A stretch of DNA of 64,000 nucleotides, taken from NCBI GenBank assembly GCA_963978895.1, contig OZ022246.1, positions 19,636,955 through 19,700,954 of the forward strand, written 5' to 3'. The notes below the pieces were generated by a model. It searched no databases. It was not told the origin of the DNA and saw nothing but the letters and a program-made list of their open reading frames with translations. The translations under genes and the position numbers were made by a program. Source of the DNA: Erpobdella octoculata. Taxonomy: Eukaryota > Annelida > Clitellata > Hirudinida > Erpobdellidae. Below are positions 12,665-25,300 of the stretch, in pieces. Position 1 is the stretch's first letter, and each line of letters opens with the position of its first letter.

Positions 12665-13735
12665 ATGACTCTTCCACCTAAATTGATGTTGCTTTTTGCA
12701 ACTTTGTCGTCTTGCTTTTATTTGGTTCTTTCAGATAACGCTAAGGGTCCAAAAGTTACGGATGAGGTATGAAGTCGTGAGAATTTTTGCATTTTATCAT
12801 TTTTATCCCATGCCTTTTAGTATTTAGTTTTATCCTTATTATTCTTTATAAGATACTAATAGGTGTAATTTGTTTTTGAAGGTGTTTTTTGATATTGAAA
12901 TCGGGGGAGAAAAAGCTGGCCGAATTGTTATAGGTTTGTTTGGCAAAACTGTTCCGAAGACTGTAAAGAACTTTAAGACACTTGCTGAAGGAACTGAAGT
13001 AATTAATCTCTTATTACATTTATTTTAGTCTTTGATTAATATATATATATATAACATTTAATAAAACTTTCAGGTAGACAAGTCTGGTACTAAATTACAT
13101 TACAAAAATAGCAAATTCCACCGAGTCATCAAAGACTTTATGATCCAGGGTGGAGATTTCACCAAGGGAGATGGAACTGGAGGTACAGTTCATGCTCTAC
13201 ACTATTTAATTATGTGTTTGTTGTGTACATGTAGATTAGATTTATTATATAAGCTTTTGTTATCTTCAATTAATGAAGTTATTAAGACATGAAACCTATA
13301 TCAATTGAAATGTTTATTTAACATCTAAATAATTTTTTATTTCAGGTTTAAGTATCTACGGATCCAAATTCCCAGATGAGAACTTTAAACTGAAACATTA
13401 TGGTGCTGGATGGATTTCTATGGCTAATGCAGGGAAGGACACGAACGGATCTCAGTTTTTCATCACGACGAAAAAAACTGAATGGCTGGATGGCAGACAT
13501 GTTGTTTTTGGAGTTATTGTCAAGGGCATGGTCAGTTAAAATTAAACACTCGTTTAAATAAAGTGACCAGCTGTTTAGTAAATGACATTTATAAATTTAG
13601 GATGTAGTGAGAAAAATTGAATCTGTCGAAAAAGATCAACGAGACAAGCCGATGAAGGATGTTGTCATTGCAGACTGTGGAACTCTGCCTGTTGCTGAAC
13701 CATATGCAGTCAACAAAGAACCTGCTAAGGAGTAA
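12665..13735 (+). CDS. PPIB: peptidyl-prolyl isomerase B (ER cyclophilin)
   Basis: The protein has 215 aa (human PPIB 216) from five exons: 12665..12766, 12882..12998, 13074..13182, 13346..13530 and 13601..13735, all in phase. Residues 1-25 form a hydrophobic ER signal. The cyclophilin fold runs from [17 protein letters not shown] to IADCGTLPV. Active-site residues are visible: Arg90, Phe95 and Gln98 ([15 protein letters not shown]), the [16 protein letters not shown] strand, Trp156 and His161 ([10 protein letters not shown]). The tail VNKEPAKE resembles the ER-retaining AIAKE end of vertebrate PPIB. Family role: proline cis-trans isomerisation during folding of secretory proteins such as collagen. 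An AATAAA lies at 14055-14060. Confidence 0.96.
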
Positions 13736-14054
13736 TGTTTTATCAGAATCAACTGCCTTAGTGCATTATTGAAATTATGATAATTTTACCACCTTCAGTT
13801 ATGTGTCTTGTCTCTTAGTTTGTTTTTTGTCTGTATTTTGTGACTACTGCAACGAGAATGTTGTAATGCTGTCCACTGTTTAGTATTTCAGTGTCTGAAT
13901 ATTAGGTCCGGAATGGTACTATGTCTTGAAGACTTTGACTGTTTGTTGTGGTCCTTGTTACTTGCACACCTGTTGTAAATTAAATTGTAGTCTGTTCCTG
14001 AGTTTGTAATACTATACATTATGGGAAAAACTGCTTTTTATTTCACCAAATAGC

Positions 14055-14060
14055 AATAAA
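14055..14060 (+). terminator. probable PPIB poly(A) signal
   Basis: A canonical AATAAA lies about 320 nt after the PPIB stop codon. Confidence 0.5.
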
Positions 14061-14232
14061 TCAGGAAAAGTAACCAGGGTTCTAAAATAAATGAATGATC
14101 TAAGTTCACAATAAAATTAAGTTAACTGCATCTATGAATTGGTTTGCAGCAGTTTCCAGACATACCTCATCACCATCTGCTTAAAATCTGACTTAGTTGG
14201 TAATGAGGTCAATATTTCACTTTCTGTAACGA

Positions 14233-14340
14233 GATAAATACTCATTAATTACAACCGGATAAATATTCATTAATTACAACCGGATAAATACTCATTAAGT
14301 ACAACCGGATAAATATTCATTAATTACAACCGGATAAATA
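14233..14340. repeat. 25-bp tandem repeat, about four copies
   Basis: The units read GATAAATACTCATTAATTAC plus AACCG, with C/T and A/G variants between copies. It lies just downstream of PPIB. No function is evident. Confidence 0.85.
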
Positions 14341-16296
14341 AATATGTACAGTTGTTGCTTTCCAGCAACATGGGTAGGTGGGAGTAGTAGGGGAGACGGG
14401 GCTTGTCTCAAGTTTTACTTCAAAGAAAGTTACACAGGTCAAATTACAAGTTATCACCAATCTAAGATTTGCATAAATTAGGTTAATCGTCTGCAGCTAA
14501 CGCTTACCTGTTCTACGTCTACCTGATAGTTTAGCTTGCGTGGCTCACGCACTTGTTAGTAGCTACTTCGCCATGTTCCGTAATATTGTCGTCTGTTGTC
14601 GGAGATAATTTTTAAGTTGTTTTTGTAAATAATAAAGATTTTAATTAACTGCGTTCAATTGTTTTCGTAGTCTCGTTAAAGTGACTTGAATAAACTATAA
14701 TAATGGTATAGAGAAGGAAACCGTTCTTTATTTGCTATCTGACATTTCGATAACAACAATAAAAACGTCATTTTGACGGGTTACACTATAGTAGGTACCT
14801 ACTGCACTGGACGATTTTTGCGGTCCGGCTCTATTATATAGGGATAAACACTTAGCAATAATCTATTTTAGTGGAATAAATTTTGGAAGAGTTTTATTTC
14901 TGATCTGATTTTCATTAAAAAAATTGAACTTCCTGTTGGTGCTCTGTGTAAAATTTCCAGAACCTTGACACTAATATGACCCATGTTTCTGAGAAAAAAA
15001 ACTCAATATACTTCTTAAATTGCTACTTGCTCGAGTTCAAATTACAAATTATATACTTTTTTTGTTAAAAATGTGGGATTGTACTTTTTTTATTCAGTAC
15101 ATAACCGGTCTGTAATGCAACTTTTAAGATCTGTCAACACATTTTAGAAAACTATTTGCTTTCATTGTTATTAAGTAAAAATAATACCAATTGAATCAAA
15201 TAAGCTCGAAAATATATGATTAAGTATCGGTTAATATTAAAATTGTATCGTTAGATTTACGGCACTTTGTGCTTTCAAATTTTGTTAATTAGTAGATAAA
15301 TTTTTATTTGTATCATTTAATCAAAAACAATCAAATTTTGCAATTATTCACTTCTTAATTTATTACTATATGTAAACTGCTTTAATTTGATATTATTACT
15401 AGTGAAAACCCGACAAAAATAAGGAAATTTTGTTGATTTATCAGCATATATAATTATTGTTGTTTTGTGACTGCAGCATCACCTGGAACAATATAGTCTT
15501 TTTGCTAACTGTAACCCTCTAGCAATTATTCTATCCTTGAATAAATGCATCAAAGATTTCAGTTTTTGCTGGAATCAGGTGATCATGCAAACTAGCAAAC
15601 GAATAGATTTTGGTACTAGTGATTTGCCCATTTGCAAAAGTTGCGCGTTCCTGAAACAAAAAATGGAACATTAATTGTCTATAAAATCTGAGCAACGATT
15701 TAGAGTAAATATGGCTGAGGTGCTAGGTTCTATATTAACCTCTCAAGAAACAAAAGATGTTAAATTCCTTTCATTCATTTCAGAGGTTTTAACGCAGAAG
15801 ATAAGAAATTAAGCCATTTTTGTTCTACTTTAGTGCCTAAATGCTTAAAGAGTTTTGTCAATTCCAGCAGGATATTGACCGCTCTCTTCATGGTAGAAAT
15901 TTTCAAAAAACCAATTATATTTTCAGCTCTAGTGAATCATCTCTTTACCCAGCGTTTGACACATGGTTTTCCCTAACAGATAAAATAGGTTTTCTAGAGC
16001 CTTTGACAAATTGCTTCTCCTAAAAAAAAAAATAATAACATTTGGAAAACACAGATATGCATACTATGATTAGTGTGATGATAAGTCCAAATTCTCTATG
16101 TCAAACCGTACCAAATTTTACATTTATTCAAATCAGAGCTTAAAAAAAAATAAACAAATGAAATGATTACTTAAACGTTTGCATAAAATTAACGCAAGTA
16201 ACAAAATTTCCTAAAGTCATCTTGCCATTTCCCACTAAAATTTATTTAATAAGGTTTTTTAAAGCTTGAACTTTATTAAATGCAATAAAGAAAATG
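14341..16296. other. no gene recognised
   Basis: AT-rich sequence. A lone TAGGGGAGACGGGGCTTGTC end near 14390 resembles the terminus of the TTGAACC-box elements. A 60-codon ORF at 15841-16023 has no recognisable homology or splice context. Confidence 0.5.
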
Positions 16297-17436
16297 TAGG
16301 GGAGAATGGGGCATGTTGAACCAATTTTTATAACTTTACTCAGTACACATTTATTATTGCAGTAAAACATCTTGAAATAGGTTATTATTATAAACAAATA
16401 TGTTTATTACGTATACCAAAAATTATTTTTAATTTTAAGATTTTTCCTTGACCATAGAAGAAAATATTAGCAAGCCCGTCATGTGGTTCAACTTACCCCG
16501 TTAACGGGGCACGTTGAACCAATATTTTATAACTGCTGTTGCTAAGCAGTTATTGTTCTAATGAAACATTTTCAAATGTACAAATGTTACCTAAGTCCAA
16601 TTGATTTATCTTCAATCTTCTATTTTACTTTATATCTCCAATAAAATTCGAATTTCGCAATTTTTTGGTTTTGTTGTATTTGAGGTTTTTAAGTTCATCT
16701 AATTTATTACAAAAGTTGCGTAATTATTATAATTAATATTACTAATAATAAGTTCTTGTGTTACGAAACGCTATGGATTAAATCATTAAAGCTGCTTAAT
16801 GCTGCTTACGTAATTATTGTAACAACTTGTGTGTTTTAGAATGGTTATTGGGTTATTGTGAGAACACGCAATGACCCTGAGAAAAACCCAGACAAAACAG
16901 CTAATAAAAAAATCTAATAACTGATAAAAATATCTAATAATTGACAACAATTTCTATTAAAATTATCTAATAAAATATCTAACAATTATAACAAGTCAAA
17001 TCATCACCATGATAAAATATTGTTGGTTCAACGTGCCCCTAACAAAATGGTTCAACATGCCCCAATCGTATTGGTCCTAGTATTTTAACTGTAGGCTGAT
17101 TAACATGTTACTGATGCGAGAAAGAAAACACGTACTGTGTTACTGGATAAAAACACAACAAAAATATGTATCGTAAAATTACTCACTTTCTTTGCAATTG
17201 TGTTTTAAAGAACAATAACGTCAACGACTCAAAATTACTCGAAACCGGCAAAATCACTTATATCGCGATTATTTTAAAATTAACTTACATAAACATCACA
17301 AATCAACACAGCTACTTCTATTTATATTATTAGTCCAAACTATGAAACTCTGACAAAAAAAATTCTATAAATAAGCAAATTTACCCATCTGGTTCAACAT
17401 GCCCCGTGGTTCAACATGCCCCGTTCTCCCCTAACC
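16297..17436. mobile_element. non-autonomous element T1 with mirrored TTGAACC boxes
   Basis: The left end TAGGGGAGAATGGGGCATGT-TGAACCA is mirrored at the right end by TGGTTCAACATGCCCCGTTC-TCCCCTA. Further copies of the box lie inside: a back-to-back pair at about 16489-16520, another pair at about 17026-17066, and one adjoining the right end. GAAAATG flanks both sides (16290-16296 and 17437-17443) as a candidate 7-bp target duplication. No transposase ORF is present. I cannot assign the superfamily with confidence. Confidence 0.65.
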
Positions 17437-17443
17437 GAAAATG

Positions 17444-17919
17444 TTTTCAAAGATCAATTTTATAAAAGCAAACGAATAAAATAGAAATTAATGGCTCTAA
17501 ATGAAAGAATATTATTATCTGGTTTCATTTAAAGACCGGATCGATTTGTGAGTCGCAAAAATAATGGAAAACTTTACGGCTTTATAGATGTCAATTTGGT
17601 ACGAATATTTAATACTATCGGTTGCAGTTCAGTTTTCCGAAGTTCAATGGGAGAAGGAAAGAAGGTTGACGAATGACAAATGATGGAGATAAAATTTTAC
17701 AACTGCTTTTACTAGATATATTATAAATTTAGAAATAAAGGCGATTTAAAAATTTATAATAATTATTTGTTTTTCCATATTGATTCGAAATTTTCTTATA
17801 TTTCCAATCCTCTCATACTTCAAATATCATGTATTTAGAAGACTGTGATGTTTTTCTATCGTCATATATCGTATATTAATTGACTTTACCTAAACAAGTA
17901 TAGGAAAAACGTGTTTTTC
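17444..17919. other. no gene recognised
   Basis: AT-rich intergenic sequence without ORFs, RNA genes or clear repeat ends. Confidence 0.5.
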
Positions 17920-18160
17920 AACACAAACTTTTATTTCAAATACACTCGATTTAGAATTACAAAAGATGTTCAAATTAAGTTGTTTTTTTCTAATTGAATC
18001 CTGTAATGTCATCCAATATAAAGCTATGCTGACAGTTTCAGCTTCCTAGCTAGTCAAAAAGCTGGTTAAATTTTACTTGCAAGATTTGTGTACAGAGAAA
18101 GCCACACACACACACACACACAAACAGAGATTGTAACCTAAATAAAAGTTTGTAAAAATT
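17920..18160. repeat. dispersed repeat family R2, copy 2
   Basis: Same order of landmarks as 10652-10870, including the CA microsatellite (about 18103-18122) before CAAACAGAGATTGTAACC. Confidence 0.7.
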
Positions 18161-18498
18161 GTCAAACCGCATTTTGTTATTTTATAGACTTTTTTATTTT
18201 TATCATAAAAATGATTTGTAAAATATTTAGAAGCTACCAAATTACAAAATATAAAGGATTTGTGAAAAACAAAGTTTTTAACGGTTCCCAGCTTGTTTTC
18301 AGCCTGGTTTACTTGCAATTACAAAAAGTTAATTAACAAAAAGGCGGAACTCAATACACGTTACAAGTGAAGAAAACCAATATAAAGAAGAATCATTGAT
18401 GTCCTCATCATCAAATGTTTACGCCTGACGGCAATTGCAATCTAGTTGTGAATCGGACTCATTGACTGACCAATGACATACACGAATCGTTTGTAGGT

Positions 18499-18506
18499 TA
18501 TAAAAG
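18499..18506 (+). promoter_or_regulatory. TATA box of the LHFPL-like gene
   Basis: TATAAAAG lies 68 bp upstream of the start codon, placing a transcription start near 18530. The surrounding 60 bp is less AT-rich than the flanks, so the match is not just background. Confidence 0.55.
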
Positions 18507-18573
18507 AGAAGCATCGCCGTCCACTCGATATTATCTTCCTAATTCAGATATAATCGAAACAACGTTTTTCATC

Positions 18574-19280
18574 ATGCTCCGCACAAGAAGCAGGCTGGTA
18601 TTTAACGCCAACAATTTTAAGTCAAAAAGAAAACTCTGTAGACCTGAGATTTCAGTTTGTGTAAAAGTTCTTTGGACACTCCTTTCAATCTTAGTCAGCG
18701 TGGCCTGCACTTACAGTTTTATAAAGCCACAGTGGTTTATTAACGAAACTTCCAACTGCTGTATGGGATTTTATAATTTTTGTTACGCAGAAACTCGCTG
18801 GAGTCATGCCAGCATTGAACTTGCTAAAAATAAACTTAGTAGTTCCCACCCTCCTTGGGTAGTGAAAACCCCGAAACAGCGATTATTCGGAAGCGGTGAA
18901 AGAAGCCAGCACATTGACAGAAACCTGGACATCAACTGGTCGCATCCAATAAAACGTAGTCAACAGTATCAGCTTTGCGGGATTTATGGAGGACAATTTA
19001 GGCTACACCACCTGCCATCAGATTCTTGGCAAGTCGCCTGCGCTGCTTTCGGCGCCGGCTGTCTGCTAGGTGTCTTGGCGGCATTTTCGACTTTGGCGAC
19101 AGTTTCAATAGGATCTAATTCATGGTCTCAGCGCCTCGCCTGCTACGCATCATGTCTGCAGGTCTCATCAGGTAAATCACCGGCTGTAATTTTATGATTT
19201 GTTACAAAAAAATTTGCAATAACTGGTGGGGTGGGTTAAATTATTTTTGCGTTTTTGAAAATAGCGAAATGTAATAATAT

Positions 19281-19314
<34 letters not shown>

Positions 19315-22300
19315 GGCCGCCCGCAGGAATTTTTGCAGGGGGAAAGCTTTTTATTTTTTTCTATCTTCGCCGTTTCTCTCATATTCTCTTTCCCATTTTT
19401 TTCCAAAATTGTGTGGGGTCTTGGGGATCTATTGAACCCCATGAAAATTTGTAAAACTTCAAGCTTAAAATTAGGTAGGGGAGTTGAAACAATTTGACAT
19501 TTTGTTTCATACACCAAATACTAAAGAAGAAATCGTATGATATTAGTACCAATTGATAGGTCATTCTTTACACTTGCAAATGGCTAACATAAAAAAATTG
19601 TTAACGTTAAATATTGTGATGAAAAATCGATTTAACCGTAACAAGTCAACCTTTTTTTTTATAATAGTTTATAGTCCTTTACACCATGAGTTTTAAGACT
19701 GAAATGTCTGTATGTAGGAAGCAGCTAAGTACTTCCTGTTGTGGATCATAATTTGATCCTTTTAACTTTTCCCTCCTCCTTTCTCCAGGCTTGGGACTGG
19801 CTCGCAATTAGCAAGGCGGAGTGTTAACAAGTCAACTTGTTTCAACTTCCCTCATACAGAGGTAAGATGAAACAGGGCTCGAGGAGAGTTGAAACATATA
19901 ATTTTTTAAAATTATTAAGTGCTGTAAAATAAAAATGATGATATAAATTGAAGGTATCTATTAAAATAAAACTTTTCAAGTACAAAACAACTTTTTTATG
20001 ATTATTTTGTAATGATATAATAGTTAAGTAGGTAACTACAGGTCTAATATTTCTGAAGTAGTTAAAATATCCATAACGTCCTTTTCGTGGGACCAACTAA
20101 GATGCCCATTTGGGTCCCATATAGGTTTCAGGTATGAATGTTCACAGGGTTAAGTATTACAATCAGTCTTGATCAATATTTCTTCAAATATTTAAGTTAT
20201 AAAAATCTCACAAATCTCACAAATGTCAAAAATGAAAATATTATGAAAGTAAAAAACGTCAATCAAACAAGCAGTTGTGGCAAACATAAGAAAGTTCAGG
20301 TTGTAACTTGGAGCCGCGTCACGGAGACTTTTCTGTTGTAGTTACATGGACTGCGAGATCATATATTTCGTGACTTGCCATACCTCTGCCAGTCTTTCTT
20401 TTATAATCAGCAGGCATACTGAAACAAAATAAACAAATTAAATCAACAATAAAAACCTTTTTTAGTGCCCGTTATTTATTGACTGCTCTCTGATATAAAA
20501 TTGAAAACGAGGAGAATTGAAACAGTCTGTTTCAACTCTCCTCAGTAAGAAAAAACTTCCAAATTTTTATTTAATCCACAATTAAGAAACAAATACACAG
20601 AAATCAACTTTATCAAATATATATATAATAAATCTGTAGTTAATGAGCTTTTGAAACATATATAACTTGAACTAAAATATAAAACCTATATCAAAGTAGA
20701 GGCATAGTAAAAACCCGTTAAAAATTTACTTTTCACCATTTTTGTAACATGACACGCAGAACTCCACAACCGCCTGACTTACGCCACCGACGCTAACTGA
20801 CACGTCAGCAGGTGGAGGGAAGTGGCTGAAAAGCGACGTTGTCAGCTCGCTAACGGTTTTAAGTTCCGAGAAATCGGTACTGTTTTAACTCACCGTTGTT
20901 TCAAATCCCCTCGGTCTCCCCTATATAGAGTACAATTTTCAGTTAACTTTATTTTATTTTACATCAAAATTACAAATATGCTTTAGTTTAAGAGGTTTAT
21001 GCTTCCAACACAGTTAAAATGTCATTGTTGGATAGATGGATATAAATTTTATACTTTTAAGGCTTTACAGAAAAAGTTAGAGTAATTTTATGAAAATGAG
21101 AGGGGCCAATCAAGCAATAGTCATTCATCAGTAAAAAACCACACTAACGTTTCTTGGAGGCCCATTTACACAGCAACCCCAGCACTACCTACAACTTTAC
21201 ATGAGCTTATTAATTAATACAAGATGAAAACAATATTATACTTAGAATAAACCATTTAACCAGTAGTGGATCAGTGATTCTGGATAATTTTCAAAACCAT
21301 TCTCGACAAAATGTTTGTATTTTTATTCATGCAGACTGGCTACGAAAAATATTATACAGATTATTAATGACCATAGGCCTATCCAAGAAGGTTGGTTCGG
21401 GGTTATAAACGCTGTAAAAGTATTCCAAAAAATTTTTACTACATGAAAATATATTAATCAACAGGTTTCAGTGATGATAATAACACAAAAAATCTTTGTA
21501 AATAAAATTTTTTAATTAGCCATTTTATATTTTGTTGTCCATCTTTACTCTATTTGAATAGAAAATATTGCGGTTTTTTCTTATAAATTAGTAGTGAAAT
21601 TTTTTTTTAGAAGTGGTTTATTAGAGAAACAATTAAATGAATGAACGTCTTTGAATTTTTTAGATGTTGCACACCATCAATGCACTCTAGTAGCTGGAAA
21701 ACTAAGAATATAAAAAATTGTATTAAAAAATACTCTATTTGACAAACTAATATTTATTTTTTCGATATTTCTAAAAATAATTACGTTTTTGAATTTAAAA
21801 CAAAATTATTCTGTTTTTTGAATTCAGACCTGATTCACCATGTATTAAAAACTTTCGCTGTTTGATATGGTTTAAATATTATTAAATAATTGAAATAAAA
21901 AAAATTACCTAACCGCCCTCCCGTAAAATATCCCAAGTGCGCCGTTTTATCAGACTTTTTGTAGCTTTATATAACGAATAATCATCCTATTTTTTGGCTT
22001 TTCAAGGAGAGCAACTGCCCCCCCCCCCTGCCCATGCGTACGGGCGCCTATTTATATGTATGTATATGTGTATTAATTTGTAAGCAGTCTAATTTACTTG
22101 CTTTATCATTTGTAATAATGTTTAGCAATATATAAATAAAATTGTTACACAATCTCCTGTCTTCGGCTAATGAAAGAATAAAATAGCGAGATGTAATAAT
22201 GAATGGAAAGCTGAGATGATATTTCGAAACGAGACACGATTGCCACATCCGTTCGCTATATGTCCATCTTTCCGCAGGCAGCCAACCGCAAAGGAAAAAG

Positions 22301-25300
22301 CCATTGCTTTATCAAACATGACTTAATGACGAGATCAAATAAATATTTCTTGATGGAAAATAACTAAAAATAAATTATATATATATTTATTCTTCTTTGG
22401 AATATCTGCTAAATTTGTTTTTACACATTTTATAACACTATTTTCTCCAAAATGACCATTGCTAGCTGGAAGAAGTTAAATTATTTTTACATTGCTCTCT
22501 GGAAAAACATTAATTTATTTTTAGATTTCTAACTGGCGGGAACGGGTTAAATCATTTATACGTTTTTAAAACGATGAGTGCAAGAAGTTTAAATAATTTC
22601 ATCAATGTATATTTCTAGAACGAGATCAGGTTCTTTTTAACCACGTTTTCCTTAACTTGCTTTCTTGTCTGTCTGTCCATTTGTTTGTCCATGAGTGTAT
22701 TTCTATCGATTTTTGAAGGATTTCCTATAGTCCAATTTAGCTGAAATTTTGCATATTTGCATGCTTCGGAAGAGGCAACAATATTAAGAATTAATTATAC
22801 TATATTTAATTAAATTCATTCAATTTCATATTTTATATCTATGTTTATAGACGTCAGTAAGAGATTTGTTTGTCATGAATACGAGATGACTGAGATCTGA
22901 AAATATAATAATTGCTGAAATTTTTATGAGAAAATAATTTTTTGAAATTCGTAATAGGCGCCCCACGTTTTTAATTTTAAAAAATAAAAAAAAATTAAAT
23001 ATCACGTTTTTCTAATGCACTAAAAAAATAAAATATTTAAAAACCTATTTTTAAAATACCACATTTTTGTGAACTAAAAATAATTTTTTTTCTCTGGGCT
23101 GTGTGAGAAATGTCTTGATGGGGCATGCATTAATTGTAGACATTCGTATAACAAACAAGCCATAATTTTTTTTAAACTTAAAACGTGGGGTGCCTTTCAT
23201 GTTTATATATATTCAAAAAAACGGATCTATCCTGTTTAAAAGTTAGTTTGAGTAAAAGGCGCCCCACGTTTTAAGTTTAAAAAATTATGGCATGTTCGTC
23301 ATACGAATGTTCACAATTAATGCATGCCTTCAGCAAGACATTCCTCACACAGCCAAGAAAAAAAAAATATTTAGTTCACAAAAATGTGGTCTTTTAAAAA
23401 GATTTTTTAATGTTTATTTTTTTTGTGCATTAGAAAAACGTGGTATTTAATTTTTTAATATATATTTATTTTTTAGTCATGAGAGAAAGAAATGAAAAAA
23501 AAAGAGAGAAAAAAGTTAAATAAATTGTGAAAGAAAAATAGAAAGAGAAAAAACTAAGAAAAAGATGGAGAGAAAAAAAAGATACAACGAAAAAAACCTC
23601 TAAAATACAGAATTCTCGAAGAAGAAGAAAAGTCGCCGATCTTTATCCGACATCCTTGACCCGCAACCAGTTGAGTGCGGCTCGAGTACAACTAAAGTTA
23701 AACTGCGATCTCCCACAAAGAATGTTGTTGAAGATTGTGTCGTTGATGTTGAGATTGTGTTCCTCGGAGGAGGAAAAGTGTGAGTCGTTCGTGGTTGGCC
23801 GCTTCAAGGACGTCTGAGAAGACTTTGAGGACTGCCGTTTCCGTTGAGTGATGCTGACTGTATGCTGATTGGGTGTTGGGAATAGTTTGTTATTGATAAG
23901 ATGCTCAATTTATTGTTACAATTATTTAGAAAAGAATTTTGTGAAACTGAAAAAGCAAAAATTGATGCGCAGCTAAAAAGAACACTGAAAAAATTGTAAG
24001 AAAATTTGGTGCTTTTTGTAGGTGAAGTTTAAAACTTTATCATAAAGGAGTGGATTGTTTGTCATCAGTGGCGGCGCTAATATTTCAAAAGAGGATGGGC
24101 AACATTTGGACAAAAAAAATTCAGGTCGGGCAAACCTAACGTATGCATTTAACTTGTTAAGGTTAATAACAATGACAATGCATTTGCTAGTAAATTTATT
24201 GTTACTAATTTTTGTAACTAAACTTGAGATTTCATTTGGTGGTAACTAAATTTAGTGGAATCATATCACACAATTTATGCCAAAGCATCCTTAAGGAACG
24301 CTTAAGTGCAGCATCACAAACTATAAAATAACCCCGTAGTTAGATAATAACCAAAAAATACAAGTTTTTTGGAATACAAATATATTTCTAAAAGCTAGTT
24401 CAAAACAAACACAAATCACTCAACTTAGACATCAAAACATGAGTTAAATTACTATACAACGATACGACGATTGTTGTGTGAACTACAAAATTTATCAATA
24501 ACATCATCAAGTTCAATATTTTCAGCACATTCCCGGTTCATTGCCATTGTACTTATGTCGGGTAGGCGAGTGTCAAACATACTGTTTCGAGAGTAGGTTT
24601 TTATAACCCGATGTTTAGAAAAACTACGCTCACAACCAGCAGAGCTCACCGGCAATGTCAGAGCAATTTGAATCAGTCTCCAAAGTTCATAGAATGCATC
24701 TTTGTAACTCTTGTAAGGCTTTAGAAATTGGAGCAAATCAATCAACGTTGACAATTACAATGATTTTCTTTGCATTAAACGCTTAGCACTGACATTCAGC
24801 TTGCAAATCAGAAATATTGAGTTGATAAAACTCAGCCATAAATTTAATACTGTCTATTTCAATGAATCCATCATGTTTTAGATCCAGAAATTGAAGACTC
24901 TTCATCAATGAACAATTTTCTAATAAAAATCTACGTTTTATTTCAACAATGATAGTATCCAAACATTGAAAAAGTATGTGCAGTTTAATTTGATCAAAGC
25001 TATTAATATTTTGTTGATCACCTGTGGTGTTCATTATTACTGATTTCTGTAGTTTTACGATTATACATATCTATTAAATCCAATGCATCATTAATAATGA
25101 TTTTCCACATTCGGTATTATCATGCTCTTTTAAGAAGTCGTTCAATACTTCAGTTGTCAAATTTGTAGTAGCTAATAAATCAAAATTAACAGTCTGAAAA
25201 AGTTTTGTGACTGTCGTTAAGCGGAGTAATATTTGCTCTATTAAAATTACCATTACCTACGACGAAAATGGAGGACATGATCGATCAGTGTTAGTAGAAA

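Noticed and set aside
15841..16023. 60-codon ORF
   Set aside because: No recognisable motif, splice context or base-composition change; consistent with chance.
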